Positions 9,810 to 21,800 of a DNA stretch of 62,000 nucleotides are shown in pieces. A program made the position numbers and the translations under genes. Origin of the DNA: Branchiostoma floridae (lineage: Eukaryota > Chordata > Leptocardii > Amphioxiformes > Branchiostomatidae); NCBI RefSeq assembly GCF_000003815.2, contig NC_049986.1, positions 18,696,946 to 18,758,945 on the forward strand, written 5' to 3'. The notes under the pieces are model-generated. The model worked only from the letters and a program-made list of their open reading frames with translations, had not been told where the DNA came from and did no database searches. The first letter of the stretch is position 1. Each line of letters begins with the position of its first letter.

Positions 9810-12608
9810 ATGAAGCTGACGGGCTGGTGGCTCCTGGCGGTGTGTTCTGTCGCCAGCACGGCGACACAGCTCCAACCTTCCCGGCCCAAGTGCATATTAC
9901 AACCCAACTGGAACGCGTGTGTGACCGACAACATTCGTGACGAATTGTACCCAAACATCACCTGTATATGCATTATTTGCAAGAACAAAATGAAATCTAA
10001 TTGCGCCTCACTTTCTTTGTACGGACCTTTCCCTGCTGCCCAGTGGGTCGGCCTGCGACGCGTCCCCGTCGGAAACCTGTCCTCAAAAGCCCTGGGACCG
10101 ATCCACCCGCCTTCATTGAAGAGCATTGTCCTCATAGATGTGGGAATGAGCACGATCGAAAACAAAACATTCGCAAAATTCCCACAATTGCGGTCAGTGC
10201 ATTTAGATCATAACACTTTGTCGCAGCTGAAACGTGCTTACTTCTCTGGCTGGAACACTTCACACAGATCTGCCGTATACTTGACATTTTCCTTTAACCG
10301 TATTACTAAGATAGATACTGAGTGTTTCGTAGAGATCCCTTGTCTCACAATGTTAGATCTGTCCCACAACTTGCTGTCGGAAGTAGCGAGTGGATGGTTC
10401 CGTGGTCTCGCCTCCCTACGCACACTGATTCTGAGCCACAACAAGATTGAAGTCATCTCCGAAAACGCCCTGAACTCTCATTACAATCTACGGGTCCTGA
10501 ACCTAAGCCACAACCCTCTGACGTGTCTGAGCGACAGAACACTTTCGGAGCTGTCGCTCCAAACCTTCAGCATAGGGGGAGAGCGTCCCGTTTCCTGGGA
10601 GCCAGAGATCAAAATGAACTGGAGTCTTACCGTGGAAGAAACTAATTTGTCATGGAGGAAACAAAGTATTCGTTTTCGTATTGATAACCTGGGGTTTTGC
10701 CTGACGTATGTGACAGTGACGAAAAAAATTCAACTCAAGTGGATTCTTGTGGACGATCAGTCGCTCCAGCATGTTAAGGGAAAAGAACCAGTCGAGTGCT
10801 CAGGGGCTGCACATGGCCCCTTGACCATCCAACCTCCGTTTGTTGTCGTAACTGCTTTGGAGAGACCACAAAAGAACTGGCGCTCCGCCTCTAACCTGTG
10901 TCCAGAAGCTTGGACCAGGCATGACGGAACGTCTTTAACTCTGAAAGATGACATAGGCTTGAAGCTTGTCGATATACGTCATACAAACAACGGAAGTGAC
11001 GGTATTGCCTTGATGTCTAGCCACGACAAAAAGCCTGGTTTTCTTGTCGGATCTGACAGAAAGCAGCGTGTGGCAAATATATCCTGCTTTGTATTTTTTC
11101 GAGGACATCCAGACGTCTTGCCGCCGTCACGTTTCCAAGGCGCGGAGGGAGAGGCCAACCAAGAATGTCCCGCTCCAAGGTCTTCTCAAGGAAATCAACA
11201 TCTAGAGCCAGATACGACTAGTACACAGCCTCATCGCAGTCAAACCACCGACTCTTGTACAGGATACGTAGAGAAAAACGCCAATGATACAAGCCTGACC
11301 ATCACGATAGAACAAGATCTCTACAAAACGCTTATTCCCCTTATTCAATCCAGTGGCAGTGCCACACTACCCATTGCAAAGGGAACATCCTCTTGGTACT
11401 TAATATCACTGACATTTTTTCCCGGACTGGTTCTTATCATTGTGATGGTCTACAAGCACAGAGGTAGCGGCAATGCCGCTCAAAATGCACCACATGCTGC
11501 AAAAAAGCCCGGGCCTCTTGCCCAGTCAAGGATAGGCGTAGCATGCCTTACTACCGCCAACCTGATGCATGAAGAGTCGGACCAAGGCGTGTCCAACTGT
11601 CCTTACGATAACGACGTGGAAGAAACACGCGCTCGCCGTCCCCTCTCCATGGTCTCCGCCCACAGCTACGAGGAGATAAAGGACGAGAACGTCTACGATC
11701 CGTCCACAATCCACACCTACTCCGAAATCAAGGACGAAGAAATCGCCGACGGAACCATGTCCGGGAACATCGGAATTAACAACGGTGCTCAGAACGTACC
11801 AGTTACCACCGCCCAAAGCTTATTTGCAGACACGTACTGTGATATCAAGGACGAGGACGTTTATGACCCAACTAGAACGCACACTTACTCCGAGATCAAG
11901 GGCGAAGAGGCTCAAGACATTCCGGCAAACGATGCAAGAGTCCAAAACACCAAACTAAAGAACACTTCCAAAACAAGGGTACCAAATGTCGTCAGGGCGC
12001 CGGATGGTAGCCGTCAGTTTATCGATGTCACGGATCTCATCAGAAATCCGATGTATAAAACTTCGGGCCAAACATCGTTGAGGCAATCTTCTGTTTGTTC
12101 TGGTCCTGAAGAACGAAGCACCCATCGCCCTTCTTCAATGGTTTCCACCCACAGTTACTGCCAAATCAAGGATGAGGAGGTCTACGACCCGTCCGCAACA
12201 CACACCTACTCCGAAATAAAAGACGAAGACGCTGTAGGCCATTCCACGCAAATTGTGACAGCGGACGAGAACAGGGAGCAAAGCCAAGAGATGCAGTTTG
12301 GCAAGAGTTCGGAAGGGGGCGATGTCGTGCAGAACAACGAGCAAGCAGACGATGACGTCGTGACGTTTTACGCTGCGGCAGCAGAGGTCGTACTTGCTCC
12401 GTCTACAAATACACGGGGTACACAACAACAGTACGGCACGGTACCAGAAAACTCTGGGACCTTTCATGTGTACTCTGAAGCAACAGAGGTCGAACTTGCT
12501 CTGTCAGAACAACAATACGGCACGGGTCCAGAAAACTCCGGGACTTCGTGTTTGGTGTACTCAGCTGCGAATCAACAGTATACGCGACTGAACAAGAAAG
12601 AGAAATAA
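9810..12608 (+). CDS. Intronless LRR single-pass receptor with three ITAM-like modules (932 aa)
   Basis: One uninterrupted frame. An N-terminal signal peptide (LTGWWLLAVCSVAS) is followed by a cysteine-bearing cap. About six leucine-rich repeats follow at residues 107-250 (for example LTMLDLSHNLLSEV, LRTLILSHNKIEVI, LRVLNLSHNPLTCL). A long ectodomain leads to one transmembrane helix at about 529-551 (WYLISLTFFPGLVLIIVMVY). The cytoplasmic tail has three copies of a module Y-x-x-I, K-[DG]-E, V-Y-D-P, H-T-Y-S-E-I, with tyrosines at 620/629/637, 676/685/693 and 783/792/800. Further tyrosines near the C-terminus include QQYTRL. YEEI at 620 matches the known Src-family SH2 preference. The paired YxxI motifs are 13 residues apart, slightly wider than a classical ITAM. 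Role inferred: cell-surface recognition receptor signalling through tyrosine kinases; ligand unknown. The ATG at 9810 directly starts the signal peptide. Confidence 0.88.
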   Translation: MKLTGWWLLAVCSVASTATQLQPSRPKCILQPNWNACVTDNIRDELYPNITCICIICKNKMKSNCASLSLYGPFPAAQWVGLRRVPVGNLSSKALGPIHPPSLKSIVLIDVGMSTIENKTFAKFPQLRSVHLDHNTLSQLKRAYFSGWNTSHRSAVYLTFSFNRITKIDTECFVEIPCLTMLDLSHNLLSEVASGWFRGLASLRTLILSHNKIEVISENALNSHYNLRVLNLSHNPLTCLSDRTLSELSLQTFSIGGERPVSWEPEIKMNWSLTVEETNLSWRKQSIRFRIDNLGFCLTYVTVTKKIQLKWILVDDQSLQHVKGKEPVECSGAAHGPLTIQPPFVVVTALERPQKNWRSASNLCPEAWTRHDGTSLTLKDDIGLKLVDIRHTNNGSDGIALMSSHDKKPGFLVGSDRKQRVANISCFVFFRGHPDVLPPSRFQGAEGEANQECPAPRSSQGNQHLEPDTTSTQPHRSQTTDSCTGYVEKNANDTSLTITIEQDLYKTLIPLIQSSGSATLPIAKGTSSWYLISLTFFPGLVLIIVMVYKHRGSGNAAQNAPHAAKKPGPLAQSRIGVACLTTANLMHEESDQGVSNCPYDNDVEETRARRPLSMVSAHSYEEIKDENVYDPSTIHTYSEIKDEEIADGTMSGNIGINNGAQNVPVTTAQSLFADTYCDIKDEDVYDPTRTHTYSEIKGEEAQDIPANDARVQNTKLKNTSKTRVPNVVRAPDGSRQFIDVTDLIRNPMYKTSGQTSLRQSSVCSGPEERSTHRPSSMVSTHSYCQIKDEEVYDPSATHTYSEIKDEDAVGHSTQIVTADENREQSQEMQFGKSSEGGDVVQNNEQADDDVVTFYAAAAEVVLAPSTNTRGTQQQYGTVPENSGTFHVYSEATEVELALSEQQYGTGPENSGTSCLVYSAANQQYTRLNKKEK

Positions 12609-12753
12609 TAGTGTGAATTTATTTTATATCAAATATTCATTGTACCTGTACAATGCCATACTTCTTTGCAAGCATATGCATATTTTGATTGAAAGCCCAA
12701 AAGAGCAGAAATTGTGATTTGTGAACACACTTCGTAAAAATTAGCCACAAGCA

Positions 12754-12836
12754 AATAAAATGAACGTATTAGAGGGATCACAAATGCAAGATGACAGAAC
12801 TATTTTGGCTGTGGAAGTATGAAATATTTGAATAAA
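12754..12836 (+). terminator. Candidate polyadenylation signals of the LRR receptor
   Basis: AATAAA occurs at 12754-12759 and again at 12831-12836, 146 and 223 bases past the stop codon of the LRR gene. Either could direct 3' end formation. Confidence 0.5.
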
Positions 12837-13012
12837 CAGACATTACAAATCCTTGTGATCACGTGGCGTTTTTGTAATGCGTCAGTCCCAATACTAGCAA
12901 TACAATATCCCTATTACTATGTGGGAATCAATCCTAAAGTTTGAGTAAAGATTTGGATTAAAAAAAAAAGAATTCGAACTCCATACCGTATGGTCCCATG
13001 AAACATCTATCT

Positions 13013-13107
13013 ACCTATCTCTATATAGATAGATAGATATAATGATCTATTGATGAATACATAGATAGATAGATGAATATTGAAAGATAGATAGAATTTA
13101 GATAGAT
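13013..13107. repeat. GATA/ATAG microsatellite
   Basis: Imperfect tetranucleotide runs of ATAG/GATA, interrupted by short AT stretches. Confidence 0.9.
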
Positions 13108-13303
13108 ATTTACTGGAACTGCAACTAGTGTAAGGTAACATCAAAGTATGTGTCGTTAGTGCTTCTACCGCCAGGCGTCGCAACTAATCCTCTGGATGCA
13201 CGATGCATTTGCCGCGACACGATTTTGCTTACGTTCCAAAATATCTGTTTTATTTTCTTCCAAACCTTTGGATTCCTTCGTAATAATTCACATACAGGTT
13301 TGC

Positions 13304-13323
13304 ACACAACACACACATGCGCG

Positions 13324-13362
<39 letters not shown>

Positions 13363-13475
13363 CAACACATACGCAAATGCATACACACGAACATACACAA
13401 AAGACAAACACATACACAGACTTGCACACATACATAAATAGGTACACACACACACAAATGCACGCACATAAATAT
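13304..13475. repeat. Compound (CA)n microsatellite
   Basis: An almost pure CA run at about 13329-13361 with degenerate CACA/CATA extensions to about 13475. It creates spurious His/Thr-rich and Cys/Val-rich frames on both strands. Confidence 0.95.
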
Positions 13476-14073
13476 ATACATTATACATACACTCAAACTT
13501 GACATATGTACCTTAAGAACGCAAATATCAAATCAGATTCTTTAGCCCGGCATATCGTGATATACAAACGTGTGTATTCACTGCTTCTAGTGCAACAACG
13601 TGAGTGAAAAGTGGCAACGTCAATGCAACAATAATAACATTATATCAAACAGTACAAAAAGATATGCTTATTAATTATTACAACTGGGAAATTCATTGCG
13701 GATGAGGTATTGCAAAAAAGACTGTCACACAAACGTGCTTACATAAGTAATGCAGCTGACAAGGACTAATAAAAACAGGTTGCTATATACGTACTGTAAA
13801 GTCAAAGAGTGACAACACCGCCATCTTTGAAAATAGCCTAAAATCTTCAATTCAGTACATAGCTTGCCTTTTAAAGTATTTACAGTGCATCAAGGGAACA
13901 AATATGTTACTTTTTAATGATATTCAAATATCGTTTTCATTTGTCAGATCATATTCAAAATATACATAGGGACAAGAGAGACTGAAGCACTGTTACAGTA
14001 CAATGACCTTTGACCAACATAACGCTATACTTATCAATTAATTAATCTGCAATAGTGTCCACTTGTCGCTGTA

Positions 14074-14526
14074 GTGTCACGCCATATACCGAATGACGGC
14101 GTTCCCTATTCAAAAGCCATTGATATCACCTTGACATATTTGCATGGTGGAACATGTTCAAATATCCGGTCGACAAATACGTTCTTAATAGCTCTGTCGA
14201 ATGCGAGACACAATGAAAAACTCTTTATCATTCAAAATGATGGCTCATTTTGGTTTATAGACTTTTTCCACCATCGTTCAATAAGAAATCCTTCATTTTA
14301 TGTAGGGGACAACAATTTTTCAATACCAGCCTCAATATTTCCATCTCAGGATTGGCTAACTTTTGTCGTAAAAGATGAGAACATAAATAAATTTCAGAAA
14401 AAAGGTACAGCTGCCAAATGTTTCAAAGGGGTTCAGTCCGACTCGACTTGTTTTAACAGCAAATCACCCTTGACAATAATTGCATTTAGGCCTAGTAAAA
14501 AGGTGTCGTGTTTCCTGTTTCCCTAA
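14074..14526 (+). other. Open frame of 150 codons, unrecognised
   Basis: The reading frame has a plausible globular composition (for example IIQNDGSFWFIDFF, DWLTFVVKDENI). It has no signal peptide, recognised motif, or obvious splice partner, and its last codons overlap the inverted end of a repeat. It could be a relic of a gene or transposon. Listed only so that the stretch is documented. Confidence 0.15.
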
Positions 14527-14872
14527 CTACACTAGAAAAACCTGCCGACCCGAGACTTGTTTTTGGGGTGGACAATGGAGTCACATAGCTTTCATTAGAA
14601 TTTTTATTCAGCCTGCTTCCTATGATGGTAAAAACACTGCTTGTCCTACATAATGAAGGATACATGTATCTAATTTACGCACAACATTCAAGTTTGACAT
14701 TGAAGGACACTTAATGTCCTCACACATTTTAGTTTACTTTGAACTGTATTGTAATATACCACACTAGAGTTTTTTGATTGGCCAGCCTGAAAAAAATGAC
14801 AAGAAGGAAAAGATAATCCCTACTACCCACCGACGCTAATTTTTTCAGGACTGAAACAGGAAACACAACATT
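14500..14872. mobile_element. MITE-like element with TGTTTCCTGTTT ends
   Basis: The left end reads GTGTCGTGTTTCCTGTTTCC. The right end reads GGACTGAAACAGGAAACACA, its near reverse complement. Secondary similarity continues inward (GAAAAACCTGCCGAC against the complement of CACCGACGCTAATTTTTTC). No coding capacity. Confidence 0.5.
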
Positions 14873-15842
14873 TTTTCCCTGGGCCTCAGGACTATGTGTT
14901 GCGAGTGTTGTGTGTATGTGTATGTGTAACCAAGCAAGTCTAACAGGTCGGGCCTGCTAGGCCAGGCGTGGGATTGGGGCGAACTGGGGGAGGAAAACTG
15001 AGAATACACAACGTAACGGATGGGTCATGAACGTAACAAAATAAAAACGAACAATAGCAGGAATTTTTGGAAGGCGAGAGCTGTAACTTCCTTTTTTCAA
15101 CTCTATTTTTTTTCTAGAATCACGACTAGAGATTGTGATGAAGTTGTGAAATAAGTGCCGTTTTTTCGCGGCACCTTAGGGACGGAGCCTTCTTTACTTC
15201 CACTATGACCTGGTTTTATTTCATGAAACACGCTATCCATAAATCAAACGTTGATGATGGTTTCAAATCTAGTTTTTGACATTTATGCATGTCTTTGCGG
15301 TCAGTAGATATGCAGCAGTACTTGAATTCCTATTGTGTTGAGGGTACTGGAAATGGGTAATCTGATCTGAGTGGCCAATGAAAAAAAACAGACAGAACTA
15401 AGTCTTGGAGTGGTAACATGTATCAAAAGAGCTTCCCTAAAACAAATGAGGATACCTCTTTTTCCCCCTTTCGGTACGCTTCATACCGCCACATCAAAAA
15501 GGCTGAGTTTTAAGAGATCTACTAATGCAGCTTCAGTACTCCCGGACGTATGTATTAACACTTCATATATCCAGGTGTTCAAAACATTCTTTAGATGGCT
15601 TCATTAAGTTTTTTAGGGGGCGGTCTTGGGGTACCTGGTGGCATGGGAGTTAATGTCAAAAGTTCACGACCTTGGCAGAAAGTGTGCTGAGTTTAAGAGG
15701 GAATACGTAACTATTCAAATCTCTTTTACCTGTGATGACAACAAAATTAATGATTAAGTTAACGAAATACCTGTACATTTTTGTTCTCAACTGAGATAGA
15801 AGACTTCAACACCTTAGTTGTTTTTCCATTACATCCATGCTG

Positions 15843-18800
15843 TTAGGCAATGATGTCCTCGAGTAAATCCGGATTCTGGACCCATTCCAGAATTTCCGGA
15901 TCGGAATCCGGCATGATGAGACACATGAAAGTCTTTCCGGTATTGGTGTCCCGGGGATAGATAGTCACAGGCGGGAAGGACTCGTTCTTCTCCACGTACA
16001 CGCAGAGTTTACGGTAAACATCCGGGTACTGGTGACGTAAGATGACCCCTCTCGCGCGGAGGTTACGCTGGATGTTGATGAAGCAAATCTCGCGAGATCT
16101 CCTGTCGCTGATCTGCGCCATCTTCTCCGGCGACCCAGGCGGTGACGTCAGGATCATGGTCTCAGCCTCGATCTCGTCTGCCGGTTCCTCTCTCGTCTTT
16201 TTCACGATGTGTCTCTCACTCAGCCGAATCTGAAGAAAATGAAAGATATTAATGTCAAAACATCAATCAATATTTATCATACATGTGTATACAGAATCAA
16301 GCTAAAGAAAGACGTAGAATGATCCTGTTTCAGAAAACAAATGACCCAAGAGAATATCATTGAGCACATGTATTGAAATTATCTCAGAATTTAAAAAAAA
16401 AAAAGTATAAAGAGGATGGGAACATTAAGGGAAAAAGGGACACCAAATGCAGAAACATGAAAACAAAACTATTCTCCTGGGTATGATTTAGTTTGACAAG
16501 AAAATCAGTCTGAAAAACTCTCTCGTGAAACATTCTCAGGCCACGCCAGCTTGCTTTCTTGGTTCTAAGATTTGATTTTTTTAAACTGAAAAAAAAGGGC
16601 TTGTACCACAAAGAATATGCTGATAGTTTGGTGAACACATTAGTCTTTTACAATCTGACTTCCCAGGTCAAATTCATATGTTTTGATTCTTTACATTTCC
16701 GGATAAATAGATTGAATGAAATTCACCTTGGCACATTGCCGAATGTTTGGCCCTTCTCTCCTGGGAACGAGATTGGCCTTCACGTTGGTTGTATCCACAG
16801 CGACGGACACATCAACAACCATCTTCACATCCGGGTCATACGTGGTTACCATGGTGATCAGCGTCTCCGTGTGCGGATCCTTGGGCTCCGTCTGCACACT
16901 TTCAAGTTCGCGGAATGTCTTGTAGCCCGGTAAGGTGGGGAGGGACGGGAGTCCCGAATTCAAGAAGTCCTGCGCGTCTTGTAAGGTGGGGAAACTCAAC
17001 ATGACGGCCCCGCGGCCTCGCGAGAGGTACCCAGTTCTCGCCACGCGCGAGAAACACTTCTGGACCTCCTCGTTGGTCCGCGCGTGCTGGAGGATGTGCT
17101 TGCACGCGCTGTTGATCTGGGAGAAGACGCACTTTCTCTTGTGCCTCTCCCAGTGGTTCTTTCTGCAGTCTCTTGAGCAGTAGTACGTGTAGCAGTTGTG
17201 ACACGACTTGTAACTTTGCTTGGCTTCCTTGAGCTCTGCGGCCCGTTTGCATTTGGAGTAGGAACATCGCACCGTTACAAGTTCTTCCGTCACCATGTCT
17301 CTCAGTTCGCTCGCGGAAAAACTCCCACTCGTCGTGTCAGGTGCAGCGGACGACGCCGTCTCAAAAAACGACGACGTCGTCTGGAACGGTGACGTCAGTG
17401 ATTTTGGCGATGACGTGTTCGCGTCCATAGTCGTATCCATTGACGATGACGTGGTGTTCATGAGTGACGTGTCAACTGACGACGACGTGGTATTCAACGC
17501 GTCCAAAGCTTCCGCGAAGTCATATGTTGTATTTGTGCTTATTAAAGTCGACTCCAGTTGTTGGTTGTCTGGCGTTGCCGCCTTACCCGGATCCGAAGCT
17601 CGTCGCTCGAAAGGTAACGTTTCGGCGACAAGATTCGCCAACCGGTCTTCGCTCAACCGCCTGGTGTCGTTGGGACTCTGGGAGCCACTTTTACTACTTC
17701 TTCTCGATCCTAACGCAAGGAGACTGTCCAACATGTCCTCTAAACTCACATCTTCGTTCTGGTTCTCCAGATCCTTCATCCCCGTGAAGGGGGCCTCTAG
17801 TCTGGGTGTCTCTGTGATCGTGATCGTTACATTCTGGTCCTCAGGTTTTCCCACCTCGTGAAGGTTGGGGTTGGACCTTGTCAGAGCCGCATACCTTTAA
17901 GAAAACAGAAAAAAAAGGTCAGACCTGTCCATTAACCGTTTTGAGGCAGTAAGAGGTTGTTATCTAGCCTGAGTACCATCCGTATTCTACCGGGGCTCCT
18001 TACACTCGAGTACCATCCGTATAGTTGTTATCCACTGTGTCTAGGATACGGTATTAGAAGGCCGCCTTTTTTCTTCCCTACTGAAGTCAAGTACCCATTT
18101 TCACAACTGGGTGGAGTGACAAATTCAAATGTCATGTTAAGTGTCTTTCCCAAGGAAAAAAACGCCTAGCAAGGGCTCCAGAAATCGGACCCATAAACTC
18201 TCGATCTCGCGTCAGCTGGCCTAACCATTTGGCCACTCGAAGACACATCAAACCAAGAATAATGGAGTCATGCAGCTTCTTATCTATGTTTATGGATAGA
18301 ACAGCCATGCCGTGTTTCTACTTTCTAAAAATAGCACAGTCTGTACGTAATAGATATAATCTAGCGAGCCATTTGTTTCACAAATGAGGTGTAAGATTTA
18401 GATCGATGCAATCAATGCTACCGGGATTGAAACATATATATTCAAGTCAGCTCCGGGCGTTAACAGCGAAAATGGTGCCAGAAATAAGCATCATGACCCA
18501 AATGCTTTTAGGATAGGGCACTTATGGATGGTTGTCACGAGCCCCTTGTGTACCGTTACGTGTACACTATGCATAAAGCAAAACATCCTAAGCGTTAGGG
18601 TGTTTGCACTCAAAGTGACTACGACAAGTGCCGGACACCGTTCTAGCTGATTAAACTTGGATGTTATCGCCATCTAAATTTGCATATTTAATTATATTGA
18701 CATTATTTTCGTCTATATGTATGCATTTGTTTTACAAATTTATGGGGCATTCAACCAACTAGCATGGTGACTGTGACGTCATATGCATATGCAAAAGTCG

Positions 18801-21800
18801 TATTTTTCTCGGATCTTTCAAATTCCTTAAAATATGTATTGTTTCAACGCAGGTCTCTATGAAATCTTTTCGCTGCATGTCAATATCGCGAAGAAAACAG
18901 CATCGATTCTTTGTGCTTTCAAAACGACACGCAAAACGAAAATTGCTTATTTTGACATATGATAAGTGCTTTCGATAGAGTACCGGAAGGAGAACCACTT
19001 TGAACACTCAGTGTTAAGTTACAACATAAATCTGTACATATCATGCCCCATGGGCTTCGTTTTCACGTGCAACGATGAAGGTTAGACATCCAGGTAATAA
19101 GATATACGTCAAAAAGCAGTTACTCAAGCAACTAGACATGATTTTGGAAACGGTCAGACGGTCCAAAATTGTCTTCAGCTATTTTGCATTCATAAATCAG
19201 GTACATGTATAAAAGACCAGTTTCTCCCAGATCACTTCAGTGTCACTGACGAAAGATAGTGGATGCTATCTGAAATGTCTGTCAGTGACCGTTTCCAAAA
19301 TCATATCCAGTTGAGTAATCTCTATTTGGCATATCTTATATTTACCCCGATAGGCTTGTGCTTTCATAGATACAGATCGCTATGTTACCTGGTAGGAGAG
19401 GCTGATAGGGTGATGACGGGCGGAGTTTTCCTGTGAACATTTCAAGTTATAACCTAAATCTGTACATATCTCACCCCGTGGGCTTGTGTTTAAGTACTTT
19501 CATAGATACAAATCGCCATGTTACCTGGTAGGAGAGGCCGATAGGGTGATGACGGGCGGAGTTTTCCTGTGAACATTTCAAGTTATAACCTAAATCTGTA
19601 CATATCTCACCCCGTGGGCTTGTGTTTAAGTACTTTCATAGATACAAATCGCCATGTTACCTGGTAGGAGACGCCGATAGGGTGATGACGGGCGGAGTTT
19701 TCCTGTGCAGCGGCGGGGAGAGGGTCGGCAGGGCGCTCTCGGGTCTCCCCTCGGAGCTCGGCAGGTCGATACTCATCTCGGACGAGCTCCACGTCGTGTT
19801 GAATCTCTAAAATAAAATAATACATAGAGAATAAGCCTAGCAAGTCAGAATGACTGTTTTTATACTGTATGATACTAAAGAAGTCTGAATTATTATCTCT
19901 TTGAAACTATGTGTATTTTTTCGGTATCTGTATTAATCTTTAAACATTGCTGAACAAAAACATTGCTGAGTGATATGATATGAGGTTGTGATGTTTGAAT
20001 GCACATATGAAATTAAGAAAATGAATATCTATTTCACCTCTCTCTATATATATATCTTAATTTTGTTTCCTGTCAATTAAGCATTTATATATAACTGACA
20101 TACTCATGTATGGGGATTCGGAAATCAATTCGTTTTCATTTGAATTGCTCTTGAACGTGACTATGATGCACGGATAATCGATACCCACATACGAAATGCA
20201 GACTGATATAAATGTGTCCTTTGTCATATTTATGTCGTGATCGATTTCCCAATATTTCTATTGTCGTCTGATTTGGGCTTTTTAAAAGACAATGTTTTAG
20301 AAAGTAGAATTCTTAATACCCCTGTCACATTTGGCGAAAATCGATCGGACGACGATTCTACGGCAATCTCCCGAGCCTCGCTTATAATAATAACTATATT
20401 GCACAACAATTGCACAAGGTACAAAGTATGGCTTATATGTGACATGGGTGGCTTTCAGGTGAAAAATACGCGCAACCCTCTGTTGATCTTAAATATGGCC
20501 GATCTTCCATCGATACGCCCGAAGATCGTGGATAATGTGACAGGGTATTGATAATCAGTGTGTATGACCTTACAACGCTAGATTGAATGGTGTCAACAAA
20601 AAGGGGCTAAGAGGCTGGAAAGAAAAAATGAAGTGCGCTCAGATAAAATGTAAGATGTCTAACCTCGTTTTCATGGTCTCCGGCTGCCTTCGGGGAGTGT
20701 TCGGGAGTGGACTCCCGAGAGTCAGGTTCGGCTACCCTCGGGAATCTTCGGTTTTGCTCGGGACTGGAATCTTCGGCGACCATGGCGGCTGCTCCGTTAC
20801 AAACAGGTGGCGATTGGAGCTCTCTGTTATCCTAAACATGGATTTGACAAGGATAAGTATTGATTTCATAAATGACATATGGTAAACAAAGTAGACAAAG
20901 GGAATGTATGTAGTGGCGTCGTTTTTATGCTTGTTTCATTTTTTTTTTTCCAAACACACACACACATGTGGTCATTCGCGGAGGACGGCTGACCAGCAAT
21001 ATAGCCATAGACTATACAACACTCCTTTCAGGAAAGGGGTGATGGCCTGTAGTATTGACAATACTGCTAGGATTCCAAAGGCATCAAGTGTATTTGCGAA
21101 TTCAATAGTTAGGTAGCTTCCAATACACCAAAATTTATACAAATCCATCAAAAGGACCCTTTATAGTTGCGAAAGCACTAACACGACCAAAAGCAGTGGG
21201 GGCAGGAGCGTTGTAGGCGAAACTCCTTTCCTGGCGGTACAAATATAAAAAAATGAATTCATTAAAAACATGAGATGACCAATTTATATTTCCAGTCGTC
21301 GTTAATGGAATGGTGACCCCGTAGGCTATCCGTTCTCACTGTTAGATTAATTCTAAATCTGATACTAATCAGCAATAATGCAGTTTTCTGTAGCTTCTGA
21401 GAGGACAATATTTCAAAGGAAGAGAGAACGCGTACGGAGCTGCTACATGAAGCAAGAAATCTATAGATAACACGAAAACTAATTTCCCTTTCTTGCGGTT
21501 TACACGGGATGTACATTAGATATGCAAGATAGTCGCGGGAGGGCGGTTAACGAAAATGATGTGTAAAACTGCAAATCATCAATAGACCATAAAGTGGAGA
21601 AAAGCCGAAACATGAAGGCAGGGGTTATACATATAACGTTTTTTCATGAATATATAAACAGATCACAAACGACAAAACAGATCGATATACCACCGGAGAA
21701 TCACGACCACATCATGTTTAGAAGACGAGATACCAAAATCCGAGTTCTGCTGCAGTATCGTAGGAAGCTGCTAGGACGCCCATCACCAAACCTGGCCTTT

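Larger units (their letters stand above)
12609..15842. other. Intergenic with microsatellites and a MITE-like element
   Basis: Contains the GATA and CA tracts listed separately and an inverted-end element at about 14500-14872. A 150-codon frame at 14074-14526 has no recognised domain and its end falls in that element. Nothing else is supportable. Confidence 0.6.
17895..19660. other. AJM1 intron 3 with SINE, palindromic element and tandem array
   Basis: Apart from the listed repeats (17960-18030 is a family D fragment containing CTGAGTACCATCCGTATTC) no additional exon is evident, except the two candidate micro-exons. Confidence 0.55.
19300..19702. repeat. 136-bp tandem repeat covering the AJM1 exon 3 donor
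   Basis: The sequence around TTACCTGGTAGGAG recurs at 19385, 19521 and 19657, an exact 136-bp period. Each unit holds the last 42 nt of exon 3 and about 94 nt of the adjoining intron. A further intron-only piece (AAATCTGTACATATCATGCC) lies at about 19003-19065, cut off by the element at 19091-19343. Confidence 0.85.

Noticed and set aside
13125-13502. Cys/Val- and His/Thr-rich open frames
   Set aside because: Produced by the CA microsatellite; the same applies to 32103-32455.
15371-15607. 78-codon plus-strand frame
   Set aside because: No domain, no splice context and low-complexity surroundings.
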